Origin: Thiothrix subterranea
GTDB lineage: Bacteria > Pseudomonadota > Gammaproteobacteria > Thiotrichales > Thiotrichaceae
Length of the DNA: 64,000 nt
Assembly (NCBI RefSeq): GCF_030930995.1
Contig: NZ_CP133217.1
Location: 2,222,001 to 2,286,000, forward strand
Reading direction: 5' to 3'
A program made the translations under genes and the position numbers. A model generated the notes under the pieces. The model was not told the origin of the DNA. It worked only from the letters and a program-made list of their open reading frames with translations, and made no database searches. How positions within the stretch are numbered: position 1 is the first letter of the stretch; each line of letters begins with the position of its first letter. Shown here one piece after another: positions 21,731 through 30,219 of this stretch.

Positions 21731-22411
21731 ATGAAAACGACTTGGAAATTATTATTGCCTATCTTAGCAATGCTGACGCTTGCTGCTTGTTCTGGCAATG
21801 TCCCTCAACACACGGCGTTGCCGGGTTCTACGCTGAGTACGGAAGCGAGTTTGCCAACAGGTACGTCGGGTAGTGATCGCATTGCCCCGCAAGATTTACT
21901 GGTGATTGATGTCTTTAAAGTGCCAGATTTGTCTAAAGAGGTTCGTGTCGATGACAACGGCAACATCACTTTGGCGCTCATCGGTACAGTACGTGCCCAA
22001 GGCTTGTCTGCCAGCCAATTAGAGAAGCAGATTGCCGCCCGTTTGGAAAAAGATTACATGCATAATCCCCAAGTGAATGTGATGGTGCGGGAATCTACTG
22101 CTAGTCGAGTAACGGTTTCTGGTGCGGTGAATCGTCCGGGTGTTTATCCATTGGCAGGTGATACCACCGTGACGCAAGCGATTGCATTAGCCGAAGGTTT
22201 GAGTCGTTTGGCGGTGAAAGACAAGGTAACAGTATTCCGCAATGGCAAACCCTATACTGTGGCGCTGGAAGACGTGAGTCTGGGAAAAGTCGCGGATCCG
22301 ATGGTGATGGCAGGTGACAAAATCCAAGTGCATACTTCAGCAACGAAAGAAGCGGTAGCCGATTATGGCGGTGTGGGTGGTTTGTTATCACCCTTTGGTT
22401 TGTTCCGTTAA
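21731..22411 (+). CDS. Wza/BexD-like polysaccharide export lipoprotein (short)
   Basis: A 226-aa protein with a lipoprotein signal peptide (LAAC, Cys near residue 19). A polysaccharide-export domain (RIAPQDLLVIDVFKVPDLSKEVRVDDNGNITLALIG) is followed by one SLBB-type domain (VTVSGAVNRPGVYPLAGDTTVTQAIALAEGL). It lacks the long C-terminal part of E. coli Wza that forms the outer-membrane helix barrel, so it may be a periplasmic or accessory export protein. The start at 21731 follows GGGAG. No other capsule genes are adjacent except galE. Confidence 0.85.
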   Translation: MKTTWKLLLPILAMLTLAACSGNVPQHTALPGSTLSTEASLPTGTSGSDRIAPQDLLVIDVFKVPDLSKEVRVDDNGNITLALIGTVRAQGLSASQLEKQIAARLEKDYMHNPQVNVMVRESTASRVTVSGAVNRPGVYPLAGDTTVTQAIALAEGLSRLAVKDKVTVFRNGKPYTVALEDVSLGKVADPMVMAGDKIQVHTSATKEAVADYGGVGGLLSPFGLFR

Positions 22412-22461
22412 GCCCTACAACACTGCTTGAACGTCACTGTTCACATCTCTCTAAAAGAACC

Positions 22462-22560
22462 TCACCCCAACCCCTCTCCTTGACAGGCGAGGGGCTAAGA
22501 GACGCGGCTATTTCTCCCCCTCGCCTGTCAAGGAGAGGGGGCGGGGGGTGAGGTTCTTCT
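22462..22560. repeat. Inverted pair of GC-rich palindromic repeats (family A)
   Basis: A unit starting GAACCTCACCCCAACCCCTC, with an internal CCTTGACAGGCGAGG palindrome, is followed 25 bp later by its reverse complement ending GGGGTGAGGTTC. The same family occurs at 33131, 34450, 35994 and 55843. Here it sits between two convergent genes and ends two bases before the GTPase stop. Confidence 0.75.
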
Positions 22561-22561
22561 A

Positions 22562-23974
22562 TTAGTTTTGCGGATTTTTAACCGTTTTGTGCAAGTAAGT
22601 GAGGATTTCTTCACGCGCTTCGGTTAATACCGAATCCCGATCCAGCGATTCCAGAATGCGTTCGACGGTGAGCTTGGGGCCAACTTCGCCCCATGATTTG
22701 CCATTTGCCAGCCATTCTTCGGCGACACGCCCCACGACCAAGGTGCTGTACCAAGCGATTGCGCCTTGTGCCGCGCCAGTAATGACAGTGGAAATGCCTC
22801 CCGTGCCTAGTTTCATGGCGGAAGAAACCAAATGCACCGCCCAGACAGTTCCCGCTAGTAATAACATTTGCCCCAGTATGGTACGGATCAAATCGCTGGC
22901 TTCATTGCGAGCAATGGGTAAGCCGTACAGTTTTGATAAGTGAATAATCATACTGGCATCAATCGCGGCGGCTGCCAGCAAGTCCGCCACCGGAATCGGA
23001 TTGAATGCCACCGCTACGCCTTTGCCGATGCAATACAGGCGGATGGTTTTTTCGCCGAGTTCACGTTTGATGGCAAGAATGCGTTGCCCGACTTCTTTGC
23101 TGAGATGCCCGGCAAACAAGGTGGCATTGAGGGCAGCAAGGGTTTTGCCTTCGGCTTCGATAATGTCCCACAAGCGGGTTTTAAGAGCGCTGATATTCAC
23201 TGGGCGTTCGCGGATGCCTTCGACTTCTTCGCCGTGTTCATCCACGTAAATAATGGTTTGGCGGCTGGCTTGCGCGGTGGTGAAGATCAGGTTTTCTGGG
23301 GCAATCACGCCTTGTGTGCGGGTGCGCATAATGCTGCGCAATTGCTGCTGCTCTTTTTCGGTGTAACGGTCGGCTTTGTTCACAATCAACAGGGTAGGGC
23401 GATGCGAACTGGTCACGGTTTTGAGTGCTTGGAATTCCACATCGGTTAAATCGCCGTCGACCACGAATAACACCAAATCGGCACGGTTAGCGACTTCATG
23501 CGCCATTTTTTCGCGGGATTCGCCGTCGATTTCGTTAATGCCGGGGGTGTCGATGAGGAAAATACCGCCATCGCTGTATTCCTGCCATTGCTGCATATTG
23601 ACGCTGCGGGTTTCGCCATGCAGCACGCTGACGCTAAACACCGGTTGCCCCAGTAAGGCATTCAGCAAGGAGGATTTCCCCACACTGACCCGCCCAAAGA
23701 CGGCAATGTGGACATGTCCGTGTTCCAGCTTGTCAAGCATTCCGCGCACTTGGGTGTAGTCATTGCGCAAGCTTTCGCGCACATCATCGGGGATGCGGGA
23801 ATCGTCGAGCAATTGCCGTAGGCTTTCGGTGGCCAGTTGCAAGTGTGTGTCGCCGCTACTCGGTGGCGGTGCGGCTACTACGACTGCGGTGCTGGTCGCT
23901 TCTTCCTTACTTGCCCCGATATTGTTCAATAACCAATCTGGCAAATGTTTTTGTACGTTCTTCCAGATTTCCAC
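22562..23974 (-). CDS. Era/dynamin-like GTPase with C-terminal DUF697-type membrane region
   Basis: A 470-aa GTPase: G1 GRVSVGKSS, G3 LIDTPGINE, G4 NKAD. A C-terminal hydrophobic region (VAVAFNPIPVADLLAAAAIDASMI and LLLAGTVWAVHLVSSAM) resembles the YcjF/DUF697 domain. I start at GTG 23974 because AGGAG precedes it by seven bases; the longer frame up to 24067 lacks such a site. This start lies 68 bp inside the upstream gene, a long same-strand overlap that suggests coupling. Its neighbour is a paralogous GTPase, so the two may act as a pair at the membrane. The biological role is unknown. Confidence 0.8.
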   Translation of the reverse strand: MEIWKNVQKHLPDWLLNNIGASKEEATSTAVVVAAPPPSSGDTHLQLATESLRQLLDDSRIPDDVRESLRNDYTQVRGMLDKLEHGHVHIAVFGRVSVGKSSLLNALLGQPVFSVSVLHGETRSVNMQQWQEYSDGGIFLIDTPGINEIDGESREKMAHEVANRADLVLFVVDGDLTDVEFQALKTVTSSHRPTLLIVNKADRYTEKEQQQLRSIMRTRTQGVIAPENLIFTTAQASRQTIIYVDEHGEEVEGIRERPVNISALKTRLWDIIEAEGKTLAALNATLFAGHLSKEVGQRILAIKRELGEKTIRLYCIGKGVAVAFNPIPVADLLAAAAIDASMIIHLSKLYGLPIARNEASDLIRTILGQMLLLAGTVWAVHLVSSAMKLGTGGISTVITGAAQGAIAWYSTLVVGRVAEEWLANGKSWGEVGPKLTVERILESLDRDSVLTEAREEILTYLHKTVKNPQN

Positions 23975-25427
23975 TGAGCATCTCCTGAAATGTTGCGGCG
24001 GCGGGCGCTGCCTTGAGTGCGCCGCGCTGTTCGAGGGTGTGCGCGACGGATTTGCCGAGCGCGTCAAAAATTAGCCCGTAAGCCACGGCATGTACCAAAC
24101 CGCCCGCGACCGTGCCAACACCGGGGAAAGCTTTTAAGCCATTTCCGGCAACGGCGAGCAGTAGCGGGATGCTTTTTCCCAACTTCCCTTGCGTGAAATT
24201 TAGGAATTGGTCGATGTCGAGTTGGCTGACAGGGCTGTCATACAGTTTACAGAGTTCTTGTACCATGCGCGTGCCGATTACACCCTGAATCACCAGATCC
24301 GTGCCGGGACTGACGGAGGCTAATGCGCCGAGTATGGCTTTGTGGGTGTAGCTGCGCACGATTTTTTCCGCTTGAGTGCGCCGGTAATCTTCACGGGTGG
24401 TGTCGAGTTTTTCCTGCACGAGATTCAAGACGCTGGTATCGCGTTGTTGTGTCAGGCTTTCCAGACGCTGGTCGATTTCGGTTTGCAAGTGCGTCGCGAG
24501 GGCGGAAATGTCGGTTTTGCGGGGGCGCTGTATGGTTTCTTCACGCCCGTCGGGGTAGACGCGCACAATTTCTTCCGTGCCGCCGGATTGGATGAATAGC
24601 ACTTCTGGCGGTTCGACTCTCACCGACCGTTCGTTTGTTCCCGTCCGCTGAGCGGAGTCGAAGCGGCTGCGGATGCGTTGGGCAAGTTGTGCTTGTTCTT
24701 CGATGGTGTATTGGTCGCGTTTGTTGATGGCAATCAGCAAGGGTTTGCCGAAGGCAGCTAATTCTTGCAAGTCTTGAAATTGGGTGCGGCTGAGGTCGGA
24801 ATCGGTGACATACACCACAATATGCGCCCGAATCGCTTCATCGCGGGCAGCGGCATCGAGTATGCCTTCGGCTTCATTTCTTCCCGGCAAATCGGTGAGC
24901 AATAGGTGGTCGCCTGCCAGCGTTTGCCAAGTGTATTCGCGAATCTCGCGGGTCGAACCGCCGCGTAGATTGATTTCCACTCCGGCTTCCGGCAACAGGG
25001 CTTTGATAATGGACGATTTGCCGGTGCTAATATCCCCGAAAAAGGCAATGTGGGCGTTTCCAGCCGTTCTGCGCTCTTGTAATTCGGCGATTTCGACTTC
25101 TAGCGGCGCGGTATCCATGCCCGCTGCTTTGATTTGCGCAATTTCTTGGGTCAGCGAGGCTTCGGTGACGGGTTTGGGGGCAGGGCGTTTGATGGCTGTG
25201 GTGGAACGCCCGCCGGATACCAGTTTTACGATGAGCCAGCCACTGAACAATACAACCGCGACAATTAGCGTGCTGTAGGTATAGAACAGCCATGTGGGGA
25301 GTAATTGCAGCCTGTCCCATAAGTCGAGGAAGTTTTTGGTGGCAAAAAACAGGAACAGCAAAAACAGCAGCGTCATTAATAAGATGCCGCCTGCGAGTAG
25401 CCAGCGTAAGCGTCGGGTAATTTTCAT
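23907..25427 (-). CDS. Membrane-anchored dynamin-like GTPase with DUF697-type region
   Basis: A 506-aa protein with two N-terminal membrane helices (about residues 8-32 and 45-70 from the chosen ATG at 25427). The GTPase domain has G1 GDISTGKSS, G3 TDLPGRNE and G4 INKRD. A C-terminal hydrophobic domain has SPGTDLVIQGVIGTRMVQEL and FPGVGTVAGGLVHAVAYG. It is first of a two-GTPase operon and overlaps the next gene by 68 bp. An Arg/Thr/Asn-rich insert (RFDSAQRTGTNERS) after the G4 region is encoded by a palindromic repeat at 24626-24665. Related pairs in proteobacteria are poorly characterised. Confidence 0.78.
   Translation of the reverse strand: MKITRRLRWLLAGGILLMTLLFLLFLFFATKNFLDLWDRLQLLPTWLFYTYSTLIVAVVLFSGWLIVKLVSGGRSTTAIKRPAPKPVTEASLTQEIAQIKAAGMDTAPLEVEIAELQERRTAGNAHIAFFGDISTGKSSIIKALLPEAGVEINLRGGSTREIREYTWQTLAGDHLLLTDLPGRNEAEGILDAAARDEAIRAHIVVYVTDSDLSRTQFQDLQELAAFGKPLLIAINKRDQYTIEEQAQLAQRIRSRFDSAQRTGTNERSVRVEPPEVLFIQSGGTEEIVRVYPDGREETIQRPRKTDISALATHLQTEIDQRLESLTQQRDTSVLNLVQEKLDTTREDYRRTQAEKIVRSYTHKAILGALASVSPGTDLVIQGVIGTRMVQELCKLYDSPVSQLDIDQFLNFTQGKLGKSIPLLLAVAGNGLKAFPGVGTVAGGLVHAVAYGLIFDALGKSVAHTLEQRGALKAAPAAATFQEMLSGNLEERTKTFARLVIEQYRGK
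24626..24665. repeat. Palindromic repeat captured inside a GTPase gene
   Basis: The core CGCTGAGCGGAGTCGAAGCG (24646-24665) belongs to the same loose family as CCCTGAGCGCAGCCGAAGGG at 18175-18194. Read in frame it adds about 13 residues after the G4 motif. It looks like an in-frame insertion tolerated in a surface loop. Confidence 0.5.
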
Positions 25428-25548
25428 GGGTGGTCGAGTTCTTCCAATTCCTTCAGTTAGCGAGGATATTATCCATTGAATCTGTGCGTGTGGGAAATAT
25501 AATGGATGACACCCCGCCACGCTAGGCAATTTACGCTAGGAGTAGCCA

Positions 25549-26658
25549 TTGAACCGACCTCCGATCCTAACGCTGAGCAATGTCAGCAAACGCTTTGCCG
25601 CTCAGGAAGTGCTGTCTGAATTTAACCTCACTATCCACGACGGCGAATTTTTCACGATTTTAGGGCCGTCGGGTTGCGGTAAAACCACGGTATTGCGCCT
25701 GATTGCGGGTTTTGAGCAGCCAAATGAGGGGCAAATATTGCTGAATGATGACGATATTGCCGGAATGCCAGCGGAAAAGCGCCCAGTGAATACCGTTTTC
25801 CAGAGTTACGCGCTGTTTCCGCATTTGAGTGTGTTCGATAATGTGGCATTTGGGTTGAAAATGGCGGGGGTGAATCCGCAGGATATGGCGGTACGGGTGG
25901 CAGATGCGTTGGCGATTGTGCGCTTGTCCGATTTTGCCACACGCAAACCGCATCAGCTTTCTGGCGGGCAAAAGCAGCGCGTGGCAATTGCGCGAGCGGT
26001 GGTGAATCGTCCGAAAATTTTATTATTGGATGAATCACTTAGCGCACTCGATTATAAATTGCGTCAACAAATGCAGTTGGAACTGAAGCAATTGCAACGT
26101 CAACTGGGAATTACTTTTGTGTATGTCACCCACGATCAGGAGGAGGCGTTGTCGATGTCTGACCGGATTCTGGTCATGCACAACGGGCAAGCGCAGCAAG
26201 TCGGCACACCCCGCGAAATCTACGAAGCCCCGCGTAACTTGTTCGTGGCGCAATTCATCGGGGAAATCAATGTGTTTGACGGCGCAATTACCCATGCACT
26301 AGGCGAATACCAGTACCAAGCCATGATTAACGGTGTGGAACGCGAAATTCGGTGTGATCACCGTTTTGCGGTGGGCGATAAGGTGCATGTGATGTTGCGC
26401 CCGGAAGATTTACGCATCGACTGCTGCCCGGATGTGGCTGAACGCAAAGGTTTCCCCGGTGTGGTGTTGGAGCGCAATTACACCGGACAAACTTTGAATT
26501 CGCATATTCGGTTGGAAAACGGACAAACGGTTATGGCGCATGAGTTTTTCGACGAAGATGACCCCGATTTTGATTACAGCATTAATCAAAAAGTCGGCGT
26601 GGACTGGGTTCCGGGCTGGGAGCATGTGATCCCTGCGGAAGGGGTGGGTAAAGCATGA
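25549..26658 (+). CDS. potA: Spermidine/putrescine ABC transporter ATPase PotA
   Basis: A 369-aa ATPase that energises polyamine import. Walker [11 protein letters not shown]-loop [21 protein letters not shown], signature [14 protein letters not shown], Walker B ILLLDES and switch His in YVTHDQEEA are complete. A C-terminal TOBE-type regulatory domain follows ([13 protein letters not shown]). The start is TTG at 25549, supported by AGGAG six bases upstream. The stop overlaps potB by ATGA. It heads the potABCD operon. Confidence 0.95.
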   Translation: MNRPPILTLSNVSKRFAAQEVLSEFNLTIHDGEFFTILGPSGCGKTTVLRLIAGFEQPNEGQILLNDDDIAGMPAEKRPVNTVFQSYALFPHLSVFDNVAFGLKMAGVNPQDMAVRVADALAIVRLSDFATRKPHQLSGGQKQRVAIARAVVNRPKILLLDESLSALDYKLRQQMQLELKQLQRQLGITFVYVTHDQEEALSMSDRILVMHNGQAQQVGTPREIYEAPRNLFVAQFIGEINVFDGAITHALGEYQYQAMINGVEREIRCDHRFAVGDKVHVMLRPEDLRIDCCPDVAERKGFPGVVLERNYTGQTLNSHIRLENGQTVMAHEFFDEDDPDFDYSINQKVGVDWVPGWEHVIPAEGVGKA

Positions 26659-27521
26659 ATCTGTTGAATTTCCGGCGGTTTGCCATTGTGTTAACGCTGG
26701 TGTGGCTGGGTTTGTTTGTGCTGGTTCCGCACTTTTTGGTGGTGTTGACCAGTGTGATGTCGCCGGATGCGCAACATTTGGCGGTGTGGCCGCTGACCTT
26801 GAATTCGTGGGAACGGCTATTTGAGCCGGTGTATGCGGAAGTGTTTTGGCGCAGTTTGTGGCTGTCGGCACTGACTACGCTGATTTGCTTGGTGGTGGGG
26901 TATCCGTTTGCGTATTTATTGGCGAAATTGCCGACGGTGTGGCGCGGGGTGTTGCTGTTTTTGATGATTGTGCCGTTTTGGACGAATAGCCTGATTCGGA
27001 CTTACGCTATCAAGTTGATTTTAGGCAATAAAGGCATTGTGAACAGCACGTTGATGAGCATGGGGCTGATTGATGAGCCGTTGCAATTGTTATACACGCC
27101 GTTTGCGGTGGTGTTTGGCTTGGTGTACGTGTTGCTGCCGTTTATGGTGTTGCCATTGGTGTCGAGTTTCGGCAAGTTGGATGGAACTTTGTTGGAGGCG
27201 GCGCAAGATTTGGGCGCGAGTTTTTGGGCGCGGTTTCGATTGATTATTGTGCCGCTGACTATGCCGGGGATTATTGCGGGCAGTTTGATGGTGTTTTTAC
27301 CGGCGATGGGCATGTTCTACGTGGCGGATTTGCTGGGGGGCGCGAAAAACTTATTGCTGGGGAATATCATTAAAAATCAGTTTTTGGTGGTGCGCGATTG
27401 GCCGTTTGGGGCAGCGTTTAGCGTGGCGTTGATTGTGATTATGGCGGGGTTGTTGTGGTTGTATGTGTTGGCAAATCGGCGCATTAATCGGCAAGGGGGG
27501 TTGGATGATGAGGGTCTTTAA
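26655..27521 (+). CDS. potB: Spermidine/putrescine permease PotB
   Basis: A 288-aa inner-membrane permease with six predicted helices and the ATPase-contacting EAA loop ([28 protein letters not shown]). It overlaps potA by four bases and potC by 17 bases, so the operon is tightly coupled. The PotB rather than PotC role follows from order and length. Confidence 0.93.
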   Translation: MNLLNFRRFAIVLTLVWLGLFVLVPHFLVVLTSVMSPDAQHLAVWPLTLNSWERLFEPVYAEVFWRSLWLSALTTLICLVVGYPFAYLLAKLPTVWRGVLLFLMIVPFWTNSLIRTYAIKLILGNKGIVNSTLMSMGLIDEPLQLLYTPFAVVFGLVYVLLPFMVLPLVSSFGKLDGTLLEAAQDLGASFWARFRLIIVPLTMPGIIAGSLMVFLPAMGMFYVADLLGGAKNLLLGNIIKNQFLVVRDWPFGAAFSVALIVIMAGLLWLYVLANRRINRQGGLDDEGL

Positions 27522-28272
27522 GTGGAGTTTTATTGCGGCGATTTTCTTCTATCTTTATCTACCGATTGCGATTCTGGTCATCAACTCCTTCAACGCCTCC
27601 AAATACGGCTACGAGTGGCAAGGTTTTACGTGGAAATGGTATGCCAAGTTATTTGAAAATGAAGCACTCACGCAAGCTTTTCTAAATTCCTTGTTAGTGG
27701 CAAGTTTGGCGGCAACCGCTGCCACGCTCATCGGAACGCTAATGGCATTGGCGTTACACCGCTACCGTTTTCCCTTGAAAGCAACTGCCAGTGGCTTATT
27801 ATTTATTGTGATGATGTCGCCGGACATTGTATTGGCGATTACTTTTTTGGTGATTTTTATTGCGCTGGGGATTCAACTGGGTTTCTGGTCGTTGCTGATT
27901 GCGCACATTACGTTTTGCTTGCCGTTTGTGGTGATTACGGTGTATGCGCAGCTCAAGGGCTTTGATAAATATTTGCTGGAAGCCGCGCAAGACTTGGGTG
28001 CAAGCGAAGGGCGTATTTTCCGGTTGATTATTTTGCCCTTGGTATTTCCCGCGATTGTGGCTGGCTGGTTATTAAGCTTTACCCTGTCGCTTGATGATGT
28101 AATCATCAGTTCATTCGTGACGGGACCTAGCTTTGAAATTTTACCGATTCGGGTATTTTCAATGGTAAAAGTTGGTGTGTCGCCCGAAGTGAACGTATTA
28201 GCGACCTTATTACTGGCGATTTCGCTGGTCTTAGTCACCCTATCGACCTTATTGCTCAGGAGAAAGCACTGA
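27505..28272 (+). CDS. potC: Spermidine/putrescine permease PotC
   Basis: A 255-aa permease, partner of PotB, with an EAA loop ([28 protein letters not shown]) and DDVIISSFVTGP typical of PotC. Two adjacent ATGs (27505 and 27508) lie inside the potB end, preceded by AAGGGGGG; I use the first. potD starts one base after its stop. Confidence 0.93.
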   Translation: MMRVFKWSFIAAIFFYLYLPIAILVINSFNASKYGYEWQGFTWKWYAKLFENEALTQAFLNSLLVASLAATAATLIGTLMALALHRYRFPLKATASGLLFIVMMSPDIVLAITFLVIFIALGIQLGFWSLLIAHITFCLPFVVITVYAQLKGFDKYLLEAAQDLGASEGRIFRLIILPLVFPAIVAGWLLSFTLSLDDVIISSFVTGPSFEILPIRVFSMVKVGVSPEVNVLATLLLAISLVLVTLSTLLLRRKH

Positions 28273-28273
28273 C

Positions 28274-29305
28274 ATGAAATCAACCTCCCTGTTCGCAACC
28301 TTGTTGCTGTTGACGGCAACCGCGCTGCACGCTGAAGAAAAACTCGTGGTGTATAACTGGGCAGAATACATCCCCGAAGCGGCACTGGAAGAATTTGAGA
28401 AAGAGACCGGTATCAAAGTCGAGTATTCCACCTATGAAAACAACGAGGTGATGTATTCCAAACTCAAGCTGCAAAAAGGCGTGGGTTACGACATCGTTGT
28501 GCCGTCCAGTTATTTGGTGGCGAAAATGAGCCGCGAAGGTTTGCTGCAAGAACTCGACAAGACCAAACTGACCAACCTGAAAAATTTGTCAGCGGATTTG
28601 CTGGATAAGCCCTATGACCCTGGCAATTTATACAGCATCCCTTACCTGTGGGGCAGCACTGGCATTGGTGTGAATGGCAAAGAAATCGACTCATCGACCA
28701 TCACCTCCTGGGCAGATTTGTGGGATGAAAAGTGGAAGGGCAAGTTATTGCTGACCGACGATGTACGCGAAGTCTTCCACATGGCGTTAAAAAAGAATGG
28801 TTTTTCTACCAATTCCACTAACCCCGATGAAATCAAAATCGCTTACGAAGACCTGCAAAAGCTAATGCCGAATGTGCTGGTCTTCAATGCGGACGCACCC
28901 CGTGAACCGTTTTTGGCGGGTGATGTGAATCTCGGCATGATCTGGAGCGGCGAAGTCAAAATGGCGCAGCAGGAAAACCCCGACATTGAATACATTTTCC
29001 CCAAGGAAGGCGCGGGTTTTTGGGTGGATAGCTTTGTGATTCCGGCAGGTGCCAGCAATGCCGATAACGCCCACAAATTTATCGACTACATGTTACGCCC
29101 CGAAGTCGGGCAGCAAGTGGTGGAAGAGCTGGGCTACAGCACCCCGAATATCGCGGTAAAAGAATTGTTGGATGAAGACACCAGCAGCAACCCAGTGATT
29201 TTCCCCTCAGCAGCAGACGTTGCCAAGGGCGAATTCCAAAACGACATCGGCGACGCCATGAAGCTGTACGACGGCTACTGGGAAAAATTGAAGACGGGAA
29301 AGTAA
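28274..29305 (+). CDS. potD: Spermidine/putrescine-binding periplasmic protein PotD
   Basis: A 343-aa periplasmic binding protein. The signal peptide ends near LHA-EE (residue 20). The mature start LVVYNWAEYIPEAALEEFEKETGI and YDIVVPSSYLVAKM are PotD/PotF hallmarks, as are IPYLWGSTGIGVN and APREPFLAGDVNLGMIWSGE. As last gene of potABCD it supplies the substrate-binding subunit. Preference for spermidine or putrescine cannot be read with confidence. Confidence 0.95.
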   Translation: MKSTSLFATLLLLTATALHAEEKLVVYNWAEYIPEAALEEFEKETGIKVEYSTYENNEVMYSKLKLQKGVGYDIVVPSSYLVAKMSREGLLQELDKTKLTNLKNLSADLLDKPYDPGNLYSIPYLWGSTGIGVNGKEIDSSTITSWADLWDEKWKGKLLLTDDVREVFHMALKKNGFSTNSTNPDEIKIAYEDLQKLMPNVLVFNADAPREPFLAGDVNLGMIWSGEVKMAQQENPDIEYIFPKEGAGFWVDSFVIPAGASNADNAHKFIDYMLRPEVGQQVVEELGYSTPNIAVKELLDEDTSSNPVIFPSAADVAKGEFQNDIGDAMKLYDGYWEKLKTGK

Positions 29306-29327
29306 GAAATCTTGTTGGTATTGCATT

Positions 29328-29355
29328 GTAGAGACGCAAGATTTTGCGTCTCTAC
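29328..29355. repeat. Short perfect palindrome, copy 2
   Basis: GTAGAGACGCAAGA is followed at once by its perfect complement TCTTGCGTCTCTAC apart from central bases; the arms equal those at 13409-13436. It lies between convergent potD and rnt and may terminate both. Confidence 0.7.
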
Positions 29356-29369
29356 GGCGAGGGGTTTCT

Positions 29370-30011
29370 TTAATTCTCGACCGCTTTAAAAGCCGCATCC
29401 AGCGTTTGCCAAGTATTCACAAAATGGCAAAATAAATCCGCTGTCTTTTCAGCATCATACACGGCTGAATGTGCAGATTCGGCATCCCACCCCATGCCTG
29501 CGGCTTGCGCCAGTCGCGCCAATACCGTTTGCCCGTACATCACCGCTCCCAACGAAACCGTATCCAGCGTGCTAAACGGGTGGAACGGATTGCGCGTGGC
29601 TTTAATGCGGTCAGAAGCGGCGTGAACAAAGTTCAAGTCAAACGGCGCATTGTGCCCGACCAAAATGGCACGGTTGCAGCGGTTGAGCTTCACTTCTTTG
29701 CGGATCACTTTAAAAAATTCTTCCATCGCTTTCGGCTCAGGCACTGCCATGCGCAGTGGGCTGAAGGGCTTGATGCCGTTCACTTCCAGCGATTTGGGAT
29801 CCATATTGGCATTGGGGAAGGGTTCGATGTGCCAATTGAACGTGCGGTGGCGCGATAGCTCACCTTTTTCGTCGATGCGCAACACCACGGCTGCCAGTTC
29901 CAGCAACGCATCCTTGCGGCAATCAAAGCCGCCTGTTTCCACGTCTACCACTACAGGGAGAAAGCCACGGAAACGTCCGGCAATGGGGATTATATCTATA
30001 TCATCTGTCAT
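29370..30011 (-). CDS. rnt: Ribonuclease T
   Basis: DEDDh 3'-5' exoribonuclease that trims tRNA CCA ends and stable RNA. Asp23 and Glu25 in VVDVETGGFD are at the same numbers as in E. coli RNase T. Exo II is GHNAPFDLNFV and Exo III HSAVYDAEKTADLF. The segment TRNPFHPFSTLDTVSL is typical. Length 213 aa matches the family. It stands alone, convergent with potD. Confidence 0.95.
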   Translation of the reverse strand: MTDDIDIIPIAGRFRGFLPVVVDVETGGFDCRKDALLELAAVVLRIDEKGELSRHRTFNWHIEPFPNANMDPKSLEVNGIKPFSPLRMAVPEPKAMEEFFKVIRKEVKLNRCNRAILVGHNAPFDLNFVHAASDRIKATRNPFHPFSTLDTVSLGAVMYGQTVLARLAQAAGMGWDAESAHSAVYDAEKTADLFCHFVNTWQTLDAAFKAVEN

Positions 30012-30083
30012 AGCGAGAGCTTAACGGAACTGATAGACAATGCCTACAAAAGATTTTAGAAATTATTTGTAATCTTCAAGTAT

Positions 30084-30111
30084 TTGAAAATATAACTTTT
30101 ATTTTTATATA
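30084..30111 (+). promoter_or_regulatory. Candidate sigma-70 promoter of aceE-aceF-lpdA
   Basis: TTGAAA (30084-30089) and TATATA (30106-30111) are 16 bp apart in a very AT-rich stretch about 108 bp before the aceE ATG. The leader between them and aceE holds TTTGGTTTACCAGA (30178-30191), a short inverted repeat that loosely recalls a PdhR site but has the wrong spacer. Confidence 0.45.
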
Positions 30112-30219
30112 AACTTTTTTATTCAAAAGTGCGGCAGTCTGTGTTATCTTTCTTGTCCATCTGGAGTGTTACTGCCATTTGGTTTACCAGATTTACTGCT
30201 GGAAAAGAGAGGATGAAAA

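Noticed and set aside
30178-30191. PdhR operator before aceE
   Set aside because: TTTGGTTTACCAGA has the right half-sites but a two-base instead of three-base spacer, and no pdhR gene is adjacent.
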